Shown piece after piece: positions 1 to 7,511 of a stretch of DNA of 34,766 bases. Positions within the stretch are counted from its first letter, which is position 1, and each line of letters opens with the position of its first letter. The notes below the pieces were generated by a model. It was not told the origin of the DNA, ran no database searches, and was given only the letters and a program-made list of their open reading frames with translations. Source of the stretch: Candidatus Iainarchaeum sp. (GTDB lineage: Archaea > B1Sed10-29 > WALL01); contig JAGGYF010000034.1 in the NCBI GenBank assembly GCA_021162685.1, positions 1 through 34,766 of the forward strand, in the 5' to 3' direction. The position numbers and the translations under genes were made by a program.

Positions 1-2041
1 CTGATGCTGTGTTACCAACTGAATCAGCTGACTCAACCTCAAAGTAATATGTTGTGCCGTTTTGTAGGCCTGTTAAATCAATTGAGTGGGATGTAACTAA
101 GGTACTGTCAGATTCCTCACTACCTAATGTTGTACAATCAGTTCCATAATATACTACACTTGTTGCATTCTCATCTGTTGTCCATGTTATTGTTGCAGAG
201 GTATTTGTTACAGATGATGAAACAGATGAGATAGTTGGCGGTGTTGTATCAACAGTGAATGTTATCTGCGTGGACGCTGTATTTTTGTTTCCCTGGACAT
301 CCATACATCTCACATAGTATGTGTGATCACCATCTGAAAGACTTGCTAGTGATTCTGAGTGTGAAACACCGCCAGTTGTTGAGAACGTGTTATTCATTGA
401 ATCATAATCCACATCAGATGTATCATATTTACATGTTGCATCCTCGTCTGTTGTGACCTGTAATGTCGTAGTGTTTGTTCCTATTGTTCCTGTTGGCTGT
501 GCATTGCTTATTGTTGGTGGGGTAGTATCAGGCTCAGCTGTCGTGAAATTATAAACATCGCTCTCATTACACTTTCCAGATGCATCACATGATTTAACTT
601 TGTAATAGTATGTAGTATTTGATGTTAATCCGCTAAGTTTGATTGAATGTGATGTTACACTGCTATTATCTGTTACAGTGTTATCAAGTGTGCTTGAACT
701 TGTACCATAATATACAGTGCTGTTGCTTGACTCATCCGTTGTCCATGTTATTGTAGCGTTTTCTGTTGTGATGGATGTTGCAGTAACAGAACTTATTGTT
801 GGTGCTTTCTTATCTGTTGGAGTCCTACAGTTATCAGTGATGTCGTCTACATTCTCATTTCCATCTGTATCAACTGCTGTGACTGCAAAACAGTATTGCA
901 CACCATTTGTTAATCCTGTAACTGTGTAATTCGTTTTGTCCTTTTCATATATCTTCTTTATTGGAGTTAGATCAGAAACGCTGCTTATAGAACTTGTGCT
1001 CTTGTATATCCTATAATGGTCAAAATCAGATGCATCTGACTCATCCCATTCCAAATAAACCTCTCCACCGTTTTCTGTATCCTGTGCCTTTAATCCTGCA
1101 ATTGGGTCTGGTGGAGTTGTATCAGAACCAGTTTTGAATGTGTCTATGTTTGATGTGCCTATGTTTCCAGACATATCCTCTGATACTACCCTGTAGTAGT
1201 ATGTCTTTGATGGAAGCAAATCGCTTATGGTTATAGAGTGAAGGTTGACATATGCAGTCTTCTTCTTCTCGCTTCCCAGGGATTGTGTTGTCCCATATTC
1301 AACCTTAGATGTTGCCTCCTCATCAGTATTCCATGTTATTGTAACTGTTGTTCCAGAAACGCTTACATCAATATCAGATATCTGAGGAGGGGTTTTATCC
1401 TCAACCTTAGATATTGTAAATTCAATCGTCTTAGTAAATGTTCTTCCTGTTGCATCTTCTGCCTCTATTTTCAACGTATGTGTCTTCCTAAGGAGGGAGG
1501 AAGGAGTATATGTAAACGTCTTGTTGTCCTCTGTTGTAAATGTTACTTCCTCATCATCAAGTGTTGTTTTTGTTAGTACTACCTCCTTGTTAAAAGATAA
1601 TGCTATCTCAGGGCTTGTCGTATATATCGTGCTTCCATCAGAGGGAGTTATCTCAGCTGTTATCTCTTTTGTATCAATGGTAAATGTAAGATAGATGTGT
1701 CTTTTGTTTCCAGCAACATCTGTTGCATTTAGTGTGACTGTATGATTTCCATCCTCAAGCGTTACTTCTTTCCTGAAAATAACATGATTTATGTTTGTTA
1801 TATCCTCCGAGATACCATCTATCCTAAAATCTGTTACTATTACTGGCTCATCAAATTCAAAATAGATAGAAATCTTTGATGAGTCAATAAATGTGTTGTT
1901 CTCAGGAGAGACAACGGGCATAGAGAGAGAGGTATCCACAATGATGGTTGGTTCCTGCTCCATGGTCTTATTTGTTTTCTGTGTTTCAACACATCCTGCA
2001 ATGAGTATAAAGAGCATCAACAAAAAAACCTTTGTTTTCAT
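1..2041 (-). CDS. Fibronectin-III-type repeat lipoprotein (3' end outside window)
   Basis: The frame is open from ATG at 2041 to the window edge, giving at least 680 residues. The N-terminus is a lipoprotein signal: a hydrophobic stretch followed by a lipobox (LIAGC) with Cys17, so the protein should be lipid-anchored outside the membrane. After an Ig-like segment come about five beta-sandwich modules joined by DTTPPTIS-type linkers. Four look like fibronectin III (TITW.TDE..., YYGT, TYYY.V.S.D..GN) and one is a shorter Ig-like unit. N-x-T/S sequons are frequent. A catalytic domain may lie beyond the edge. The gene begins 10 nt after the secD stop, so it is probably co-transcribed with the Sec accessory genes. 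The FN3 fold assignment is firm; the role (surface adhesion or scaffold) is inferred. Confidence 0.88.
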   Translation of the reverse strand, partial: MKTKVFLLMLFILIAGCVETQKTNKTMEQEPTIIVDTSLSMPVVSPENNTFIDSSKISIYFEFDEPVIVTDFRIDGISEDITNINHVIFRKEVTLEDGNHTVTLNATDVAGNKRHIYLTFTIDTKEITAEITPSDGSTIYTTSPEIALSFNKEVVLTKTTLDDEEVTFTTEDNKTFTYTPSSLLRKTHTLKIEAEDATGRTFTKTIEFTISKVEDKTPPQISDIDVSVSGTTVTITWNTDEEATSKVEYGTTQSLGSEKKKTAYVNLHSITISDLLPSKTYYYRVVSEDMSGNIGTSNIDTFKTGSDTTPPDPIAGLKAQDTENGGEVYLEWDESDASDFDHYRIYKSTSSISSVSDLTPIKKIYEKDKTNYTVTGLTNGVQYCFAVTAVDTDGNENVDDITDNCRTPTDKKAPTISSVTATSITTENATITWTTDESSNSTVYYGTSSSTLDNTVTDNSSVTSHSIKLSGLTSNTTYYYKVKSCDASGKCNESDVYNFTTAEPDTTPPTISNAQPTGTIGTNTTTLQVTTDEDATCKYDTSDVDYDSMNNTFSTTGGVSHSESLASLSDGDHTYYVRCMDVQGNKNTASTQITFTVDTTPPTISSVSSSVTNTSATITWTTDENATSVVYYGTDCTTLGSEESDSTLVTSHSIDLTGLQNGTTYYFEVESADSVGNTAS

Positions 2042-2051
2042 ATGGCATCAC

Positions 2052-3587
2052 TCAAACAAGCTCTTCTATGATCCTGGCAAATGCGGGCCTCACTATGATT
2101 ATACCAACAAGGACTCCTATCATAGTTGTTATAGCAAATCCCTTGAGCATACCAAGACCCAAAGTCATTAGTGGGAACATGGCTGCTATTGTTGTAAATC
2201 CTGCAACTAACACTATATTAAATGCCCTCTTTATCCTTGTTATAAGGGAAACCTCCTCAACTGTTCCCCTTATCGCTTCATCGGATATCACAATAAGATG
2301 GTCAACACCAGTACCTAACGCTGCTATAATACCTGCCATTGCTGGAAGGTCAATCTGCCAGTTTATGATGGACGCAATGCCCAAAATAATCAAAACCTCA
2401 CATATATTGTTGAATATGATGGCAAGTGTTAGTTTTGGTCTTCTGTACCTCACAAAAACGACTGCTGCAACACCAAGCAAACACAAGAGACCTATGTAAA
2501 CTGACTGGCTAAGGAATCCCTTTCCAAGTGTTGGTGAAACTGACATCGTCCCAACAATTGATAGAGAAACGGGCAATCTTCCTGACCTGAGGATCACGAC
2601 CATCTTTGTCATCTCTTTTGTTGCTTCTGCCAGATTTGGCGCATGTCCTGTTATAACTGCCCTTGTTATTGGTTCTCCTGATGTAACCCCAGGTGTCAAA
2701 AACAATACAGACTTTAGATTGAGGGCACTCCAGAGCCAGTATGTATCAACCTTTGGTTTCTTAATAACAGTGACGTTAAGCCTTTCCAATTGTGATATAT
2801 CATATGTGCTATCTTCTGGAATAATCACTTGTGTGTAATTGCCGCTCAAAATCTCATTTATTACCTCATCGTTTATTTCATCTGTTGGGATTATCTTCGT
2901 AAGGGAGTTATGTTCAAGTTCTTTGATATCTATTACATAACTCATTGGATTTGTTGGGTCTATCCTCATCTCAGACTCGTTTTGATATATATCAGTAGGA
3001 ACAAGGATAACAGCATTTTGGGGCCTATCAATAAACATATATATCCTTTCGCATTTTGTCTCTCCCTCTACCTTTCTACATTTGCCCTCTGCAATCTTGG
3101 CGAATCTGTTTGCTCCCTCTGAAGAAAGGGTAAATGGTACTCTCCATTCGCCTGTTGAACTTATGTATCCGTATCCTTCCTGATAGTTGGTTATAATCTG
3201 TTTTAGGTCCTTTGAATAAAGAGCAATCTGTCCATCTATAATCGCCTCAAACCTTCCCTGCTTTGACAGGACATCCTTCAGCACATCTATATTCTTCTCC
3301 TCTTTTTCAGAGACAGAAACTACAATATATTGGTCCTCCCATGGTCTAACAGATATATCCCTCAGGCCAAATCCGTTCAATCTGTTCTCAAGTATCTGAA
3401 CTATTGTCCCCATTGTATCAGGGGATACCTTCCTCTCCAGTTTTAACTGTATAATGGAGCCTCCACTAAAATCCATGCCAAATTGCAATCCTTTGAACGC
3501 AAGTGGGAATATGCCCAATAGTAGCAGAGATGCTATGAGTATCCTTATTCTCCAATCCTTCAAGAGCTTTGTTTTTCCATCCACCAT
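2052..3587 (-). CDS. secD: Protein translocase accessory subunit SecD
   Basis: This is the membrane subunit that, with SecF, helps proton-driven late steps of export through SecYEG. The 511 residues show the RND-type layout: one N-terminal membrane segment (about residues 14-31), a large extracytoplasmic region starting with the conserved FGMDFSGGS motif and a P1-like NGFGLRDISV segment, then five clustered C-terminal membrane segments containing the GTGVDHLIVISDE loop typical of archaeal SecD. It overlaps the end of secF by 28 nt in another frame, so the two are probably translationally coupled. Length is normal for the family. No cytoplasmic SecA gene is expected in archaea and none is seen. 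Confidence 0.96.
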   Translation of the reverse strand: MVDGKTKLLKDWRIRILIASLLLLGIFPLAFKGLQFGMDFSGGSIIQLKLERKVSPDTMGTIVQILENRLNGFGLRDISVRPWEDQYIVVSVSEKEEKNIDVLKDVLSKQGRFEAIIDGQIALYSKDLKQIITNYQEGYGYISSTGEWRVPFTLSSEGANRFAKIAEGKCRKVEGETKCERIYMFIDRPQNAVILVPTDIYQNESEMRIDPTNPMSYVIDIKELEHNSLTKIIPTDEINDEVINEILSGNYTQVIIPEDSTYDISQLERLNVTVIKKPKVDTYWLWSALNLKSVLFLTPGVTSGEPITRAVITGHAPNLAEATKEMTKMVVILRSGRLPVSLSIVGTMSVSPTLGKGFLSQSVYIGLLCLLGVAAVVFVRYRRPKLTLAIIFNNICEVLIILGIASIINWQIDLPAMAGIIAALGTGVDHLIVISDEAIRGTVEEVSLITRIKRAFNIVLVAGFTTIAAMFPLMTLGLGMLKGFAITTMIGVLVGIIIVRPAFARIIEELV

Positions 3588-4552
3588 TTTAATATCACCG
3601 CATTCATAAACCAGGTTGATGCCAGGTCAGCAGTAAGTCCACACAGAAGTACTGCTGCTATCTGGAATAACACTGTTATTTGTGCAAGATATGAGGAAAT
3701 TGCTAAAATCGCTAGAACAACAAGTGTCGTGCCTGTCATTGTCAAACCTGTAATCATTGCATCCTGGATGCGCTTGGAGATTGTTCCTCCTCCTCTTTTC
3801 AGCACTCTTGTTGTCAGCATAATATCTGTATCAACAGAATAACCAATGAGCATCAATAATGCTGCGATAGTTGCCAATGTTAACGGAATACCAAACAAAG
3901 ACATAGCACCAAGCGCGACAATAATATCAATAATCGCTGAAAGTACAACATACGAAGAGGGGGCAATCTTTCTAAAACTCACAAAAACAATAATTGCCAT
4001 GAAGATAAATGCTAGTATGACAGCCCTCTGCCCCTGTTCCCAAAATGTTTTACTAAATGAGGGGCCAACCTCTCTTACACTTATCTGCTCTTCTGCAGCA
4101 CCAAGAAGTGATGAAAGCAAAGATGCTACCTCGCTTCTGAATTGTGCTTCTGCCATCAATACAACATCTGCTGGCTCATAATTCTTATCCTCTTCTAGTG
4201 TAACATATTTCTTTGCTATCTCCATTGCTTTTTCTGGGTCTTTATCCAACAATGCTCTTGCCTTGAGCAGATCTGGATTGCCAGAGTATTCTATAATCAA
4301 CCCTTTTGTACCAGACACTGGGTTTTCTATAACCCTAACGTTCACTTGCCCAACATTCTTCTGCTCCAGTGCTGACTCTATTTTATGCACATCAACATCC
4401 ACACCACTTGGGAGCTGCACAGTTATACTTGTTCCTCCTTTCAGATCTATGCCCTGCTGTATATTAGGGATAAGGATAAGTGAGATAACTACCAAGATTG
4501 TAGGTATAACGAGATAAAATTTGTAATAACTTTTATCGTATATGTTGAGCAT
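3560..4552 (-). CDS. secF: Protein translocase accessory subunit SecF
   Basis: This is the partner of SecD in the export machinery. The 330 residues have an N-terminal membrane segment (about 12-29), the SecF signature GIDLKGGTSI, an extracytoplasmic domain that is somewhat long because of a Lys/Glu-rich helical insert around residues 90-125, and five C-terminal membrane segments. These include the hallmark GYSVDTDIMLTTR, whose Asp residues belong to the proposed proton path. It is first in the secF-secD-lipoprotein unit. The chosen ATG at 4552 is followed directly by a short basic/aromatic tail and the first membrane helix. The promoter probably lies in the 55-base gap shared with the divergent trmI gene. 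Confidence 0.95.
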   Translation of the reverse strand: MLNIYDKSYYKFYLVIPTILVVISLILIPNIQQGIDLKGGTSITVQLPSGVDVDVHKIESALEQKNVGQVNVRVIENPVSGTKGLIIEYSGNPDLLKARALLDKDPEKAMEIAKKYVTLEEDKNYEPADVVLMAEAQFRSEVASLLSSLLGAAEEQISVREVGPSFSKTFWEQGQRAVILAFIFMAIIVFVSFRKIAPSSYVVLSAIIDIIVALGAMSLFGIPLTLATIAALLMLIGYSVDTDIMLTTRVLKRGGGTISKRIQDAMITGLTMTGTTLVVLAILAISSYLAQITVLFQIAAVLLCGLTADLASTWFMNAVILKWWMEKQSS

Positions 4553-4576
4553 TTGACCACTTTAGAAATTGAATAG

Positions 4577-4600
4577 TTTTTTATGGCTTCTTATATATAA
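4577..4600. promoter_or_regulatory. Divergent promoter region between secF and trmI
   Basis: The 55 bases between the two start codons hold two AT boxes. A ttttttat box (4577-4584) lies 28 nt from each ATG (4552 minus, 4608 plus), the distance expected for leaderless transcripts from both. A stronger ttatatataa box (4591-4600) would fit only the secF side, with a leader of about 17 nt. Inferred from spacing only. Confidence 0.45.
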
Positions 4601-4607
4601 AAATAGT

Positions 4608-5345
4608 ATGGAAGAACCAATTGTTATTATAAGCAAAAATGGCCGTGTTCTTTATAAATTATGGAGGGGAGAGGACATAAGCACAACCGATGGCATCATA
4701 AAAGCGGATGCGATAAGGAAGAAAGGAATTGCAAGAACTAGTAAAGGCGAGTCCTATCTGGTTATGAAGCCACTGCTCAGGGATTACATACAATATATGA
4801 GAAAAGGGGCTAGACCCATATATGAGTATGATGCAGGTATGATTGCCTCCCTACTTTCTCTTCAAAAAGGGGATAATGTTCTTGAAGCTGGGACAGGAAG
4901 TGCATGCACAACATTGGCTTTTGCGAACATTGTTTATCCTGGTAAGGTGTATACGTTTGAGAAAGAGGAGAGGTTCTATGAAATAGCAGTGGAAAACATA
5001 AAACATTCTGGGTTTGATAATATTGTTATCACACATGGTGATATACTGAAACAAAAACTTGACATGATGTATGATGCTGTTTTCCTGGACATGAATGAAC
5101 CTGTTAAAGCTATTGAGCATGTTTGCAAGCATTTAAAACAGGGAAGATTTCTTGCTGTGTTCACACCAGTTATAGATCATGTGAGACCTGTGATTGAGAA
5201 GATGAGTGAGTTAGGATTTGTTCAGATACAGTCCATACAACTTGACCTAAAAGAGGTTGAATTGAAAAAATACCTGAGGATTAAAGGTCTCTTTGGCTTT
5301 CCTGGATTTGTTGTTGTTGGGAGGAAGTTCAGTAATGAGAAATGA
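4608..5345 (+). CDS. trmI: tRNA (adenine-N1)-methyltransferase, TrmI family
   Basis: This SAM-dependent enzyme makes m1A at positions 57/58 in the T-loop of archaeal tRNAs. The 245 residues contain a small beta-rich N-terminal domain (IISKNGRVLYKLW) and a Rossmann methyltransferase domain. Its SAM motif I, VLEAGTGSACTT, is at about residues 92-102, and an acidic motif IV-like segment (AVFLDMNEP) follows. These are diagnostic of TrmI. I chose the ATG at 4608 because an in-frame upstream ATG at 4569 would add a hydrophobic, non-conserved tail and would overlap the promoter boxes. It converges on a NUDIX remnant with a gap of 12 nt. Confidence 0.93.
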   Translation: MEEPIVIISKNGRVLYKLWRGEDISTTDGIIKADAIRKKGIARTSKGESYLVMKPLLRDYIQYMRKGARPIYEYDAGMIASLLSLQKGDNVLEAGTGSACTTLAFANIVYPGKVYTFEKEERFYEIAVENIKHSGFDNIVITHGDILKQKLDMMYDAVFLDMNEPVKAIEHVCKHLKQGRFLAVFTPVIDHVRPVIEKMSELGFVQIQSIQLDLKEVELKKYLRIKGLFGFPGFVVVGRKFSNEK

Positions 5346-5357
5346 ATGCAAACACGT

Positions 5358-5573
5358 TCACTTTTGTCTACACAAGAAATGAAAACTTATGAAGTGCTTT
5401 TTATAGAGAAACTCCCGGGGGTATATCAATTCATGAAACATTATGAAATGTGGTTCCTCTATCTCTATACCGACCTCTTCCCTTACTTCTCTGCGTAGTG
5501 CTTGTTCCATCAGAAGTATCTCTTTGTTTCTATTCACTATCAACGCACCAACTGTTGGCTCTGGATATTCCAT
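5358..5573 (-). pseudogene. Truncated, internally deleted NUDIX hydrolase remnant
   Basis: The 71 codons begin like an archaeal NUDIX protein (EYPEPTVGALIV, KEILLM) and then jump directly into the second half of the NUDIX box (EQALRREVREEVGIEI). The roughly 25 residues normally between them, including the GG and the first Glu of the GX5EX7REUXEEXGU signature, are missing, apparently by an in-frame deletion after residue 22. The next strand region (FHELIYP...KKHFISFHFLC) is recognisable. The frame then stops at 5358, where family members usually run on for some 45-60 residues. With half the metal-binding loop and the C-terminus absent, hydrolase activity is unlikely. It lies downstream of the carbonic anhydrase on the same strand. 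Confidence 0.72.
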
Positions 5574-5578
5574 CTAGA

Positions 5579-5692
5579 TCATCGCTTTGTCTTTGGCATT
5601 TGTATCTTCTTCTTTGGTTTTACCACGCTTGCTTCCTTCTTTCCCTTTCCTATGCCCTCTATATGTGGCTTTTTAGGCCTTATCTTTACCAT
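5579..5692 (-). CDS. Possible 37-residue basic peptide
   Basis: This short frame runs from an ATG inside the last codons of the carbonic anhydrase gene (20-nt overlap, different frame) to a TGA 5 nt before the NUDIX-remnant start. It would encode a Lys/Arg-rich peptide (GKGKKEASVVKPKKK in the middle) with no membrane segment. In its favour, it fills an otherwise unexplained 100-base gap in a same-strand gene series, and its composition resembles nucleic-acid-binding tails. Against it, there is no clear Shine-Dalgarno sequence, it is very short, and I recognise no homologue. It may be a chance frame or a remnant of a decayed gene. Confidence 0.22.
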   Translation of the reverse strand: MVKIRPKKPHIEGIGKGKKEASVVKPKKKIQMPKTKR

Positions 5693-6143
5693 ATTCCCTC
5701 ACCAATCTAACGTATTCCTCCGCATTCTCAATTATTCGTTTTATATCATCATCTGTTGTTTTCCTCACAACCTTTGCTGGGATCCCCATGACAACACTAT
5801 TATCTGGCACATGCATGTTTGGCGGCACCAATGCGCCTGCCCCAATAATACAGTTATTTCCTATAATGACACCTGGCAGCAATGTCGCGTTCATACCTAT
5901 AAGAACATTGTTGCCTATGCTCTTGCAATGAACAATTGCTCCATGCCCTATTGTCACATTGTCGCCTATTGTTAAACCCTCGTCCCTAGAAACATGCAAA
6001 ACTGCATTGTCCTGGATGTTTGTGTTCTCTCCAATAACTATCTTGTTGACATCTCCCCTAACAACAGCATTGAACCATATACTTGAATTATCTCCGATAG
6101 ATACATCGCCAGTCACTACTGCATTTTTTGCTATGAATTTCAT
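5673..6143 (-). CDS. Gamma-class carbonic anhydrase family protein
   Basis: This is a left-handed beta-helix (hexapeptide repeat) protein of the gamma-carbonic anhydrase/YrdA group, 156 residues. Repeated hexapeptides run throughout (GDVSIGDNS, VIGENTNIQDN, TIGDNVTIGHG, GAGALVPPN). The three zinc ligands match His50 (AVLHV), His67 and His72 (IGHGAIVHC), with the supporting Arg29, Asp31, Gln44 and Asp45. It lacks the acidic loop of Cam itself, so it is Cam-like or YrdA-like. Metal binding is well supported; CO2 hydration is inferred. The start at 6143 forms an ATGA overlap with the stop of the upstream transporter gene, indicating one operon. An upstream in-frame ATG at 6197 would intrude 54 nt into that gene. 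Confidence 0.92.
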   Translation of the reverse strand: MKFIAKNAVVTGDVSIGDNSSIWFNAVVRGDVNKIVIGENTNIQDNAVLHVSRDEGLTIGDNVTIGHGAIVHCKSIGNNVLIGMNATLLPGVIIGNNCIIGAGALVPPNMHVPDNSVVMGIPAKVVRKTTDDDIKRIIENAEEYVRLVREYGKDKA

Positions 6144-6976
6144 ATCCCTAACCTCAATACAATAATGGCAATCAATGCTATGATTACAGCAACCCATTTC
6201 ATAAATGTTATTCTCTCCCTATAAATGATTTTTGACAATATTATTGATACCATAAGGGAAAGCGCTATAAGTGGATAAATAATAGACGCTGGCCCTTGCC
6301 TCAAAGCCAATATAACTGAGAAGAATGCTGCAACATTCAACAGACCCAATGCAATGCCAATAACATGCGCTCCCTTTTTATGCCCTATCCGTTTGTTGAT
6401 ATGCTTCTCAATAACATATGTTGGAATAGCTGCAAAAAAATATGATGAAGTAATAAACAACCCGATATTAACATTGTTTGACGCAATCTTTATGACTATC
6501 TCTGAAAGCGATATAAAAAACGCAACAAGTATAGCATATCTCACGCCTGTCCTCAGATTCATCCTCCCTCTTTTTTCTATGAGAAGAATCAGCGCAAGCA
6601 GGGAGAGAAAGATGCCCAACATCTGTATGATGGATATATGTTCACCCAAGAGGAAGATTGCAAGTGATGCAGTAAATGCACCATGTAAACCAAATATGGG
6701 AAATGCAATAATGGACTTTATGTGCTTCAATGCCTCTATCTTGAATATATTCGCTATGAGATATGGGCTTACCTGTGCAATAGCAAAAAATAAGGTTATG
6801 AGGAGATTGTCAAATGAGGGGTTTACAACAAAGGAGAGGAAAGCAACTGCTCCCCCAACTGTATAGAAATAGATCAACACTGTTGCTGGGTCATACCTCC
6901 TCTCCTCTGCTACCTTAAAGAGAAAATCAAAGATACCATAGCAGATCATTGATATAATAGCAAGGACAAACCACAT
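6140..6976 (-). CDS. EamA/DMT-superfamily membrane transporter
   Basis: The protein has about ten membrane helices in two homologous halves of five, as in EamA drug/metabolite exporters. The first begins MWFVLAIISMICYGIFDFLF and the second half begins TGVRYAILVAFFISLSEIVIK. Residues such as GPASIIYPLIALSLM near the end of the second half are typical. The 278 residues fit the family. The substrate cannot be deduced. I placed the start at 6976 because it opens directly on the first helix and lies 26 nt after a TATA-like box (7000-7005 read on this strand). Upstream in-frame ATGs extend into the divergent gene. It is followed without a gap by the carbonic anhydrase. Confidence 0.85.
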   Translation of the reverse strand: MWFVLAIISMICYGIFDFLFKVAEERRYDPATVLIYFYTVGGAVAFLSFVVNPSFDNLLITLFFAIAQVSPYLIANIFKIEALKHIKSIIAFPIFGLHGAFTASLAIFLLGEHISIIQMLGIFLSLLALILLIEKRGRMNLRTGVRYAILVAFFISLSEIVIKIASNNVNIGLFITSSYFFAAIPTYVIEKHINKRIGHKKGAHVIGIALGLLNVAAFFSVILALRQGPASIIYPLIALSLMVSIILSKIIYRERITFMKWVAVIIALIAIIVLRLGI

Positions 6977-6983
6977 CAAAGGG

Positions 6984-7005
6984 TTTAAATAATAGGGCAT
7001 ATATA
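6984..7005. promoter_or_regulatory. Divergent TATA boxes for the transporter and secreted-protein genes
   Basis: The box tatata (7000-7005) is 26 nt from the minus-strand ATG at 6976. The box tttaaata (6984-6991) is 23-26 nt upstream of the plus-strand ATGs at 7011 and of the position expected for transcription start (about 7013). The two boxes are interleaved, so each promoter overlaps the other gene's start region. Assigned by spacing and sequence only. Confidence 0.5.
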
Positions 7006-7007
7006 AT

Positions 7008-7511
7008 ATGATGGGGAGAGGCATGTTGTATAGAACACTTCTTGCATTGCTCATCATATCAAGCATATGCTATGCTGTTGAGTCACTAAGTGTCCCTCTG
7101 ATGGAGGGCCCTGTCTATTTTAAGGTTACGCTGTATAAGCCAACCAATATAACCATTGTTGCGGGGGATGATGAAGACCTTGCCATGGAACTCAAAAATA
7201 ATGATAGAACAATATTTGTTGATGATAAAAAGGATTACGGAAGAGACAAAGAGAGCTATGAAGCAGAAGCAGGGGAGTGGTTGATTAAGGTGTTCTTTGC
7301 TCCTGACTCTACTGAGCAAACCATTGGCTCATTTACAATTCGTGCGCCTGGCCACAATATATACTATATAGACAAAAGAGAATGGAGTGATAGTAATTAC
7401 TCAGAGTGGTATAACGATATAGAAATGCCAAGCGAGACAGCAGAAGGGGATGTTAGTATCTTTGATGGGTTTCTATCCCTCATCTTTCAGTTTATTGATG
7501 TGTTTTTCTAG
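7008..7511 (+). CDS. Secreted protein of unknown function
   Basis: I do not recognise this family. It has a clear signal peptide: a basic start, then LLALLIISSICYA, with probable cleavage near residues 22-25. The mature part of about 140 acidic residues looks like a single beta-sandwich (YFKVTLYKPTNITIVAG, EAGEWLIKVFFAP, IGSFTIRAPG). It has a hydrophobic, aromatic C-terminal tail (FLSLIFQFIDVFF) that could pack against the membrane. Three in-frame ATGs (7008, 7011, 7023) are possible. The one at 7023 has a GGGGAG just upstream, and those at 7008/7011 suit a leaderless mRNA. The last 20 bases overlap the 3' end of the opposing tgtA gene. Confidence 0.68.
   Translation: MMGRGMLYRTLLALLIISSICYAVESLSVPLMEGPVYFKVTLYKPTNITIVAGDDEDLAMELKNNDRTIFVDDKKDYGRDKESYEAEAGEWLIKVFFAPDSTEQTIGSFTIRAPGHNIYYIDKREWSDSNYSEWYNDIEMPSETAEGDVSIFDGFLSLIFQFIDVFF

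Noticed and set aside
2032-2499. Plus-strand open frame of 155 codons opposite secD
   Set aside because: It is the antisense of conserved SecD membrane segments and has no promoter or family resemblance.
4569-4607. N-terminal extension of TrmI from ATG 4569
   Set aside because: It would add a hydrophobic tail not seen in the family and would place the start inside the promoter boxes.
6354-6866. Plus-strand open frame of 170 codons opposite the EamA transporter
   Set aside because: Antisense of a gene with clear ten-helix topology; composition reflects the mirrored membrane helices.
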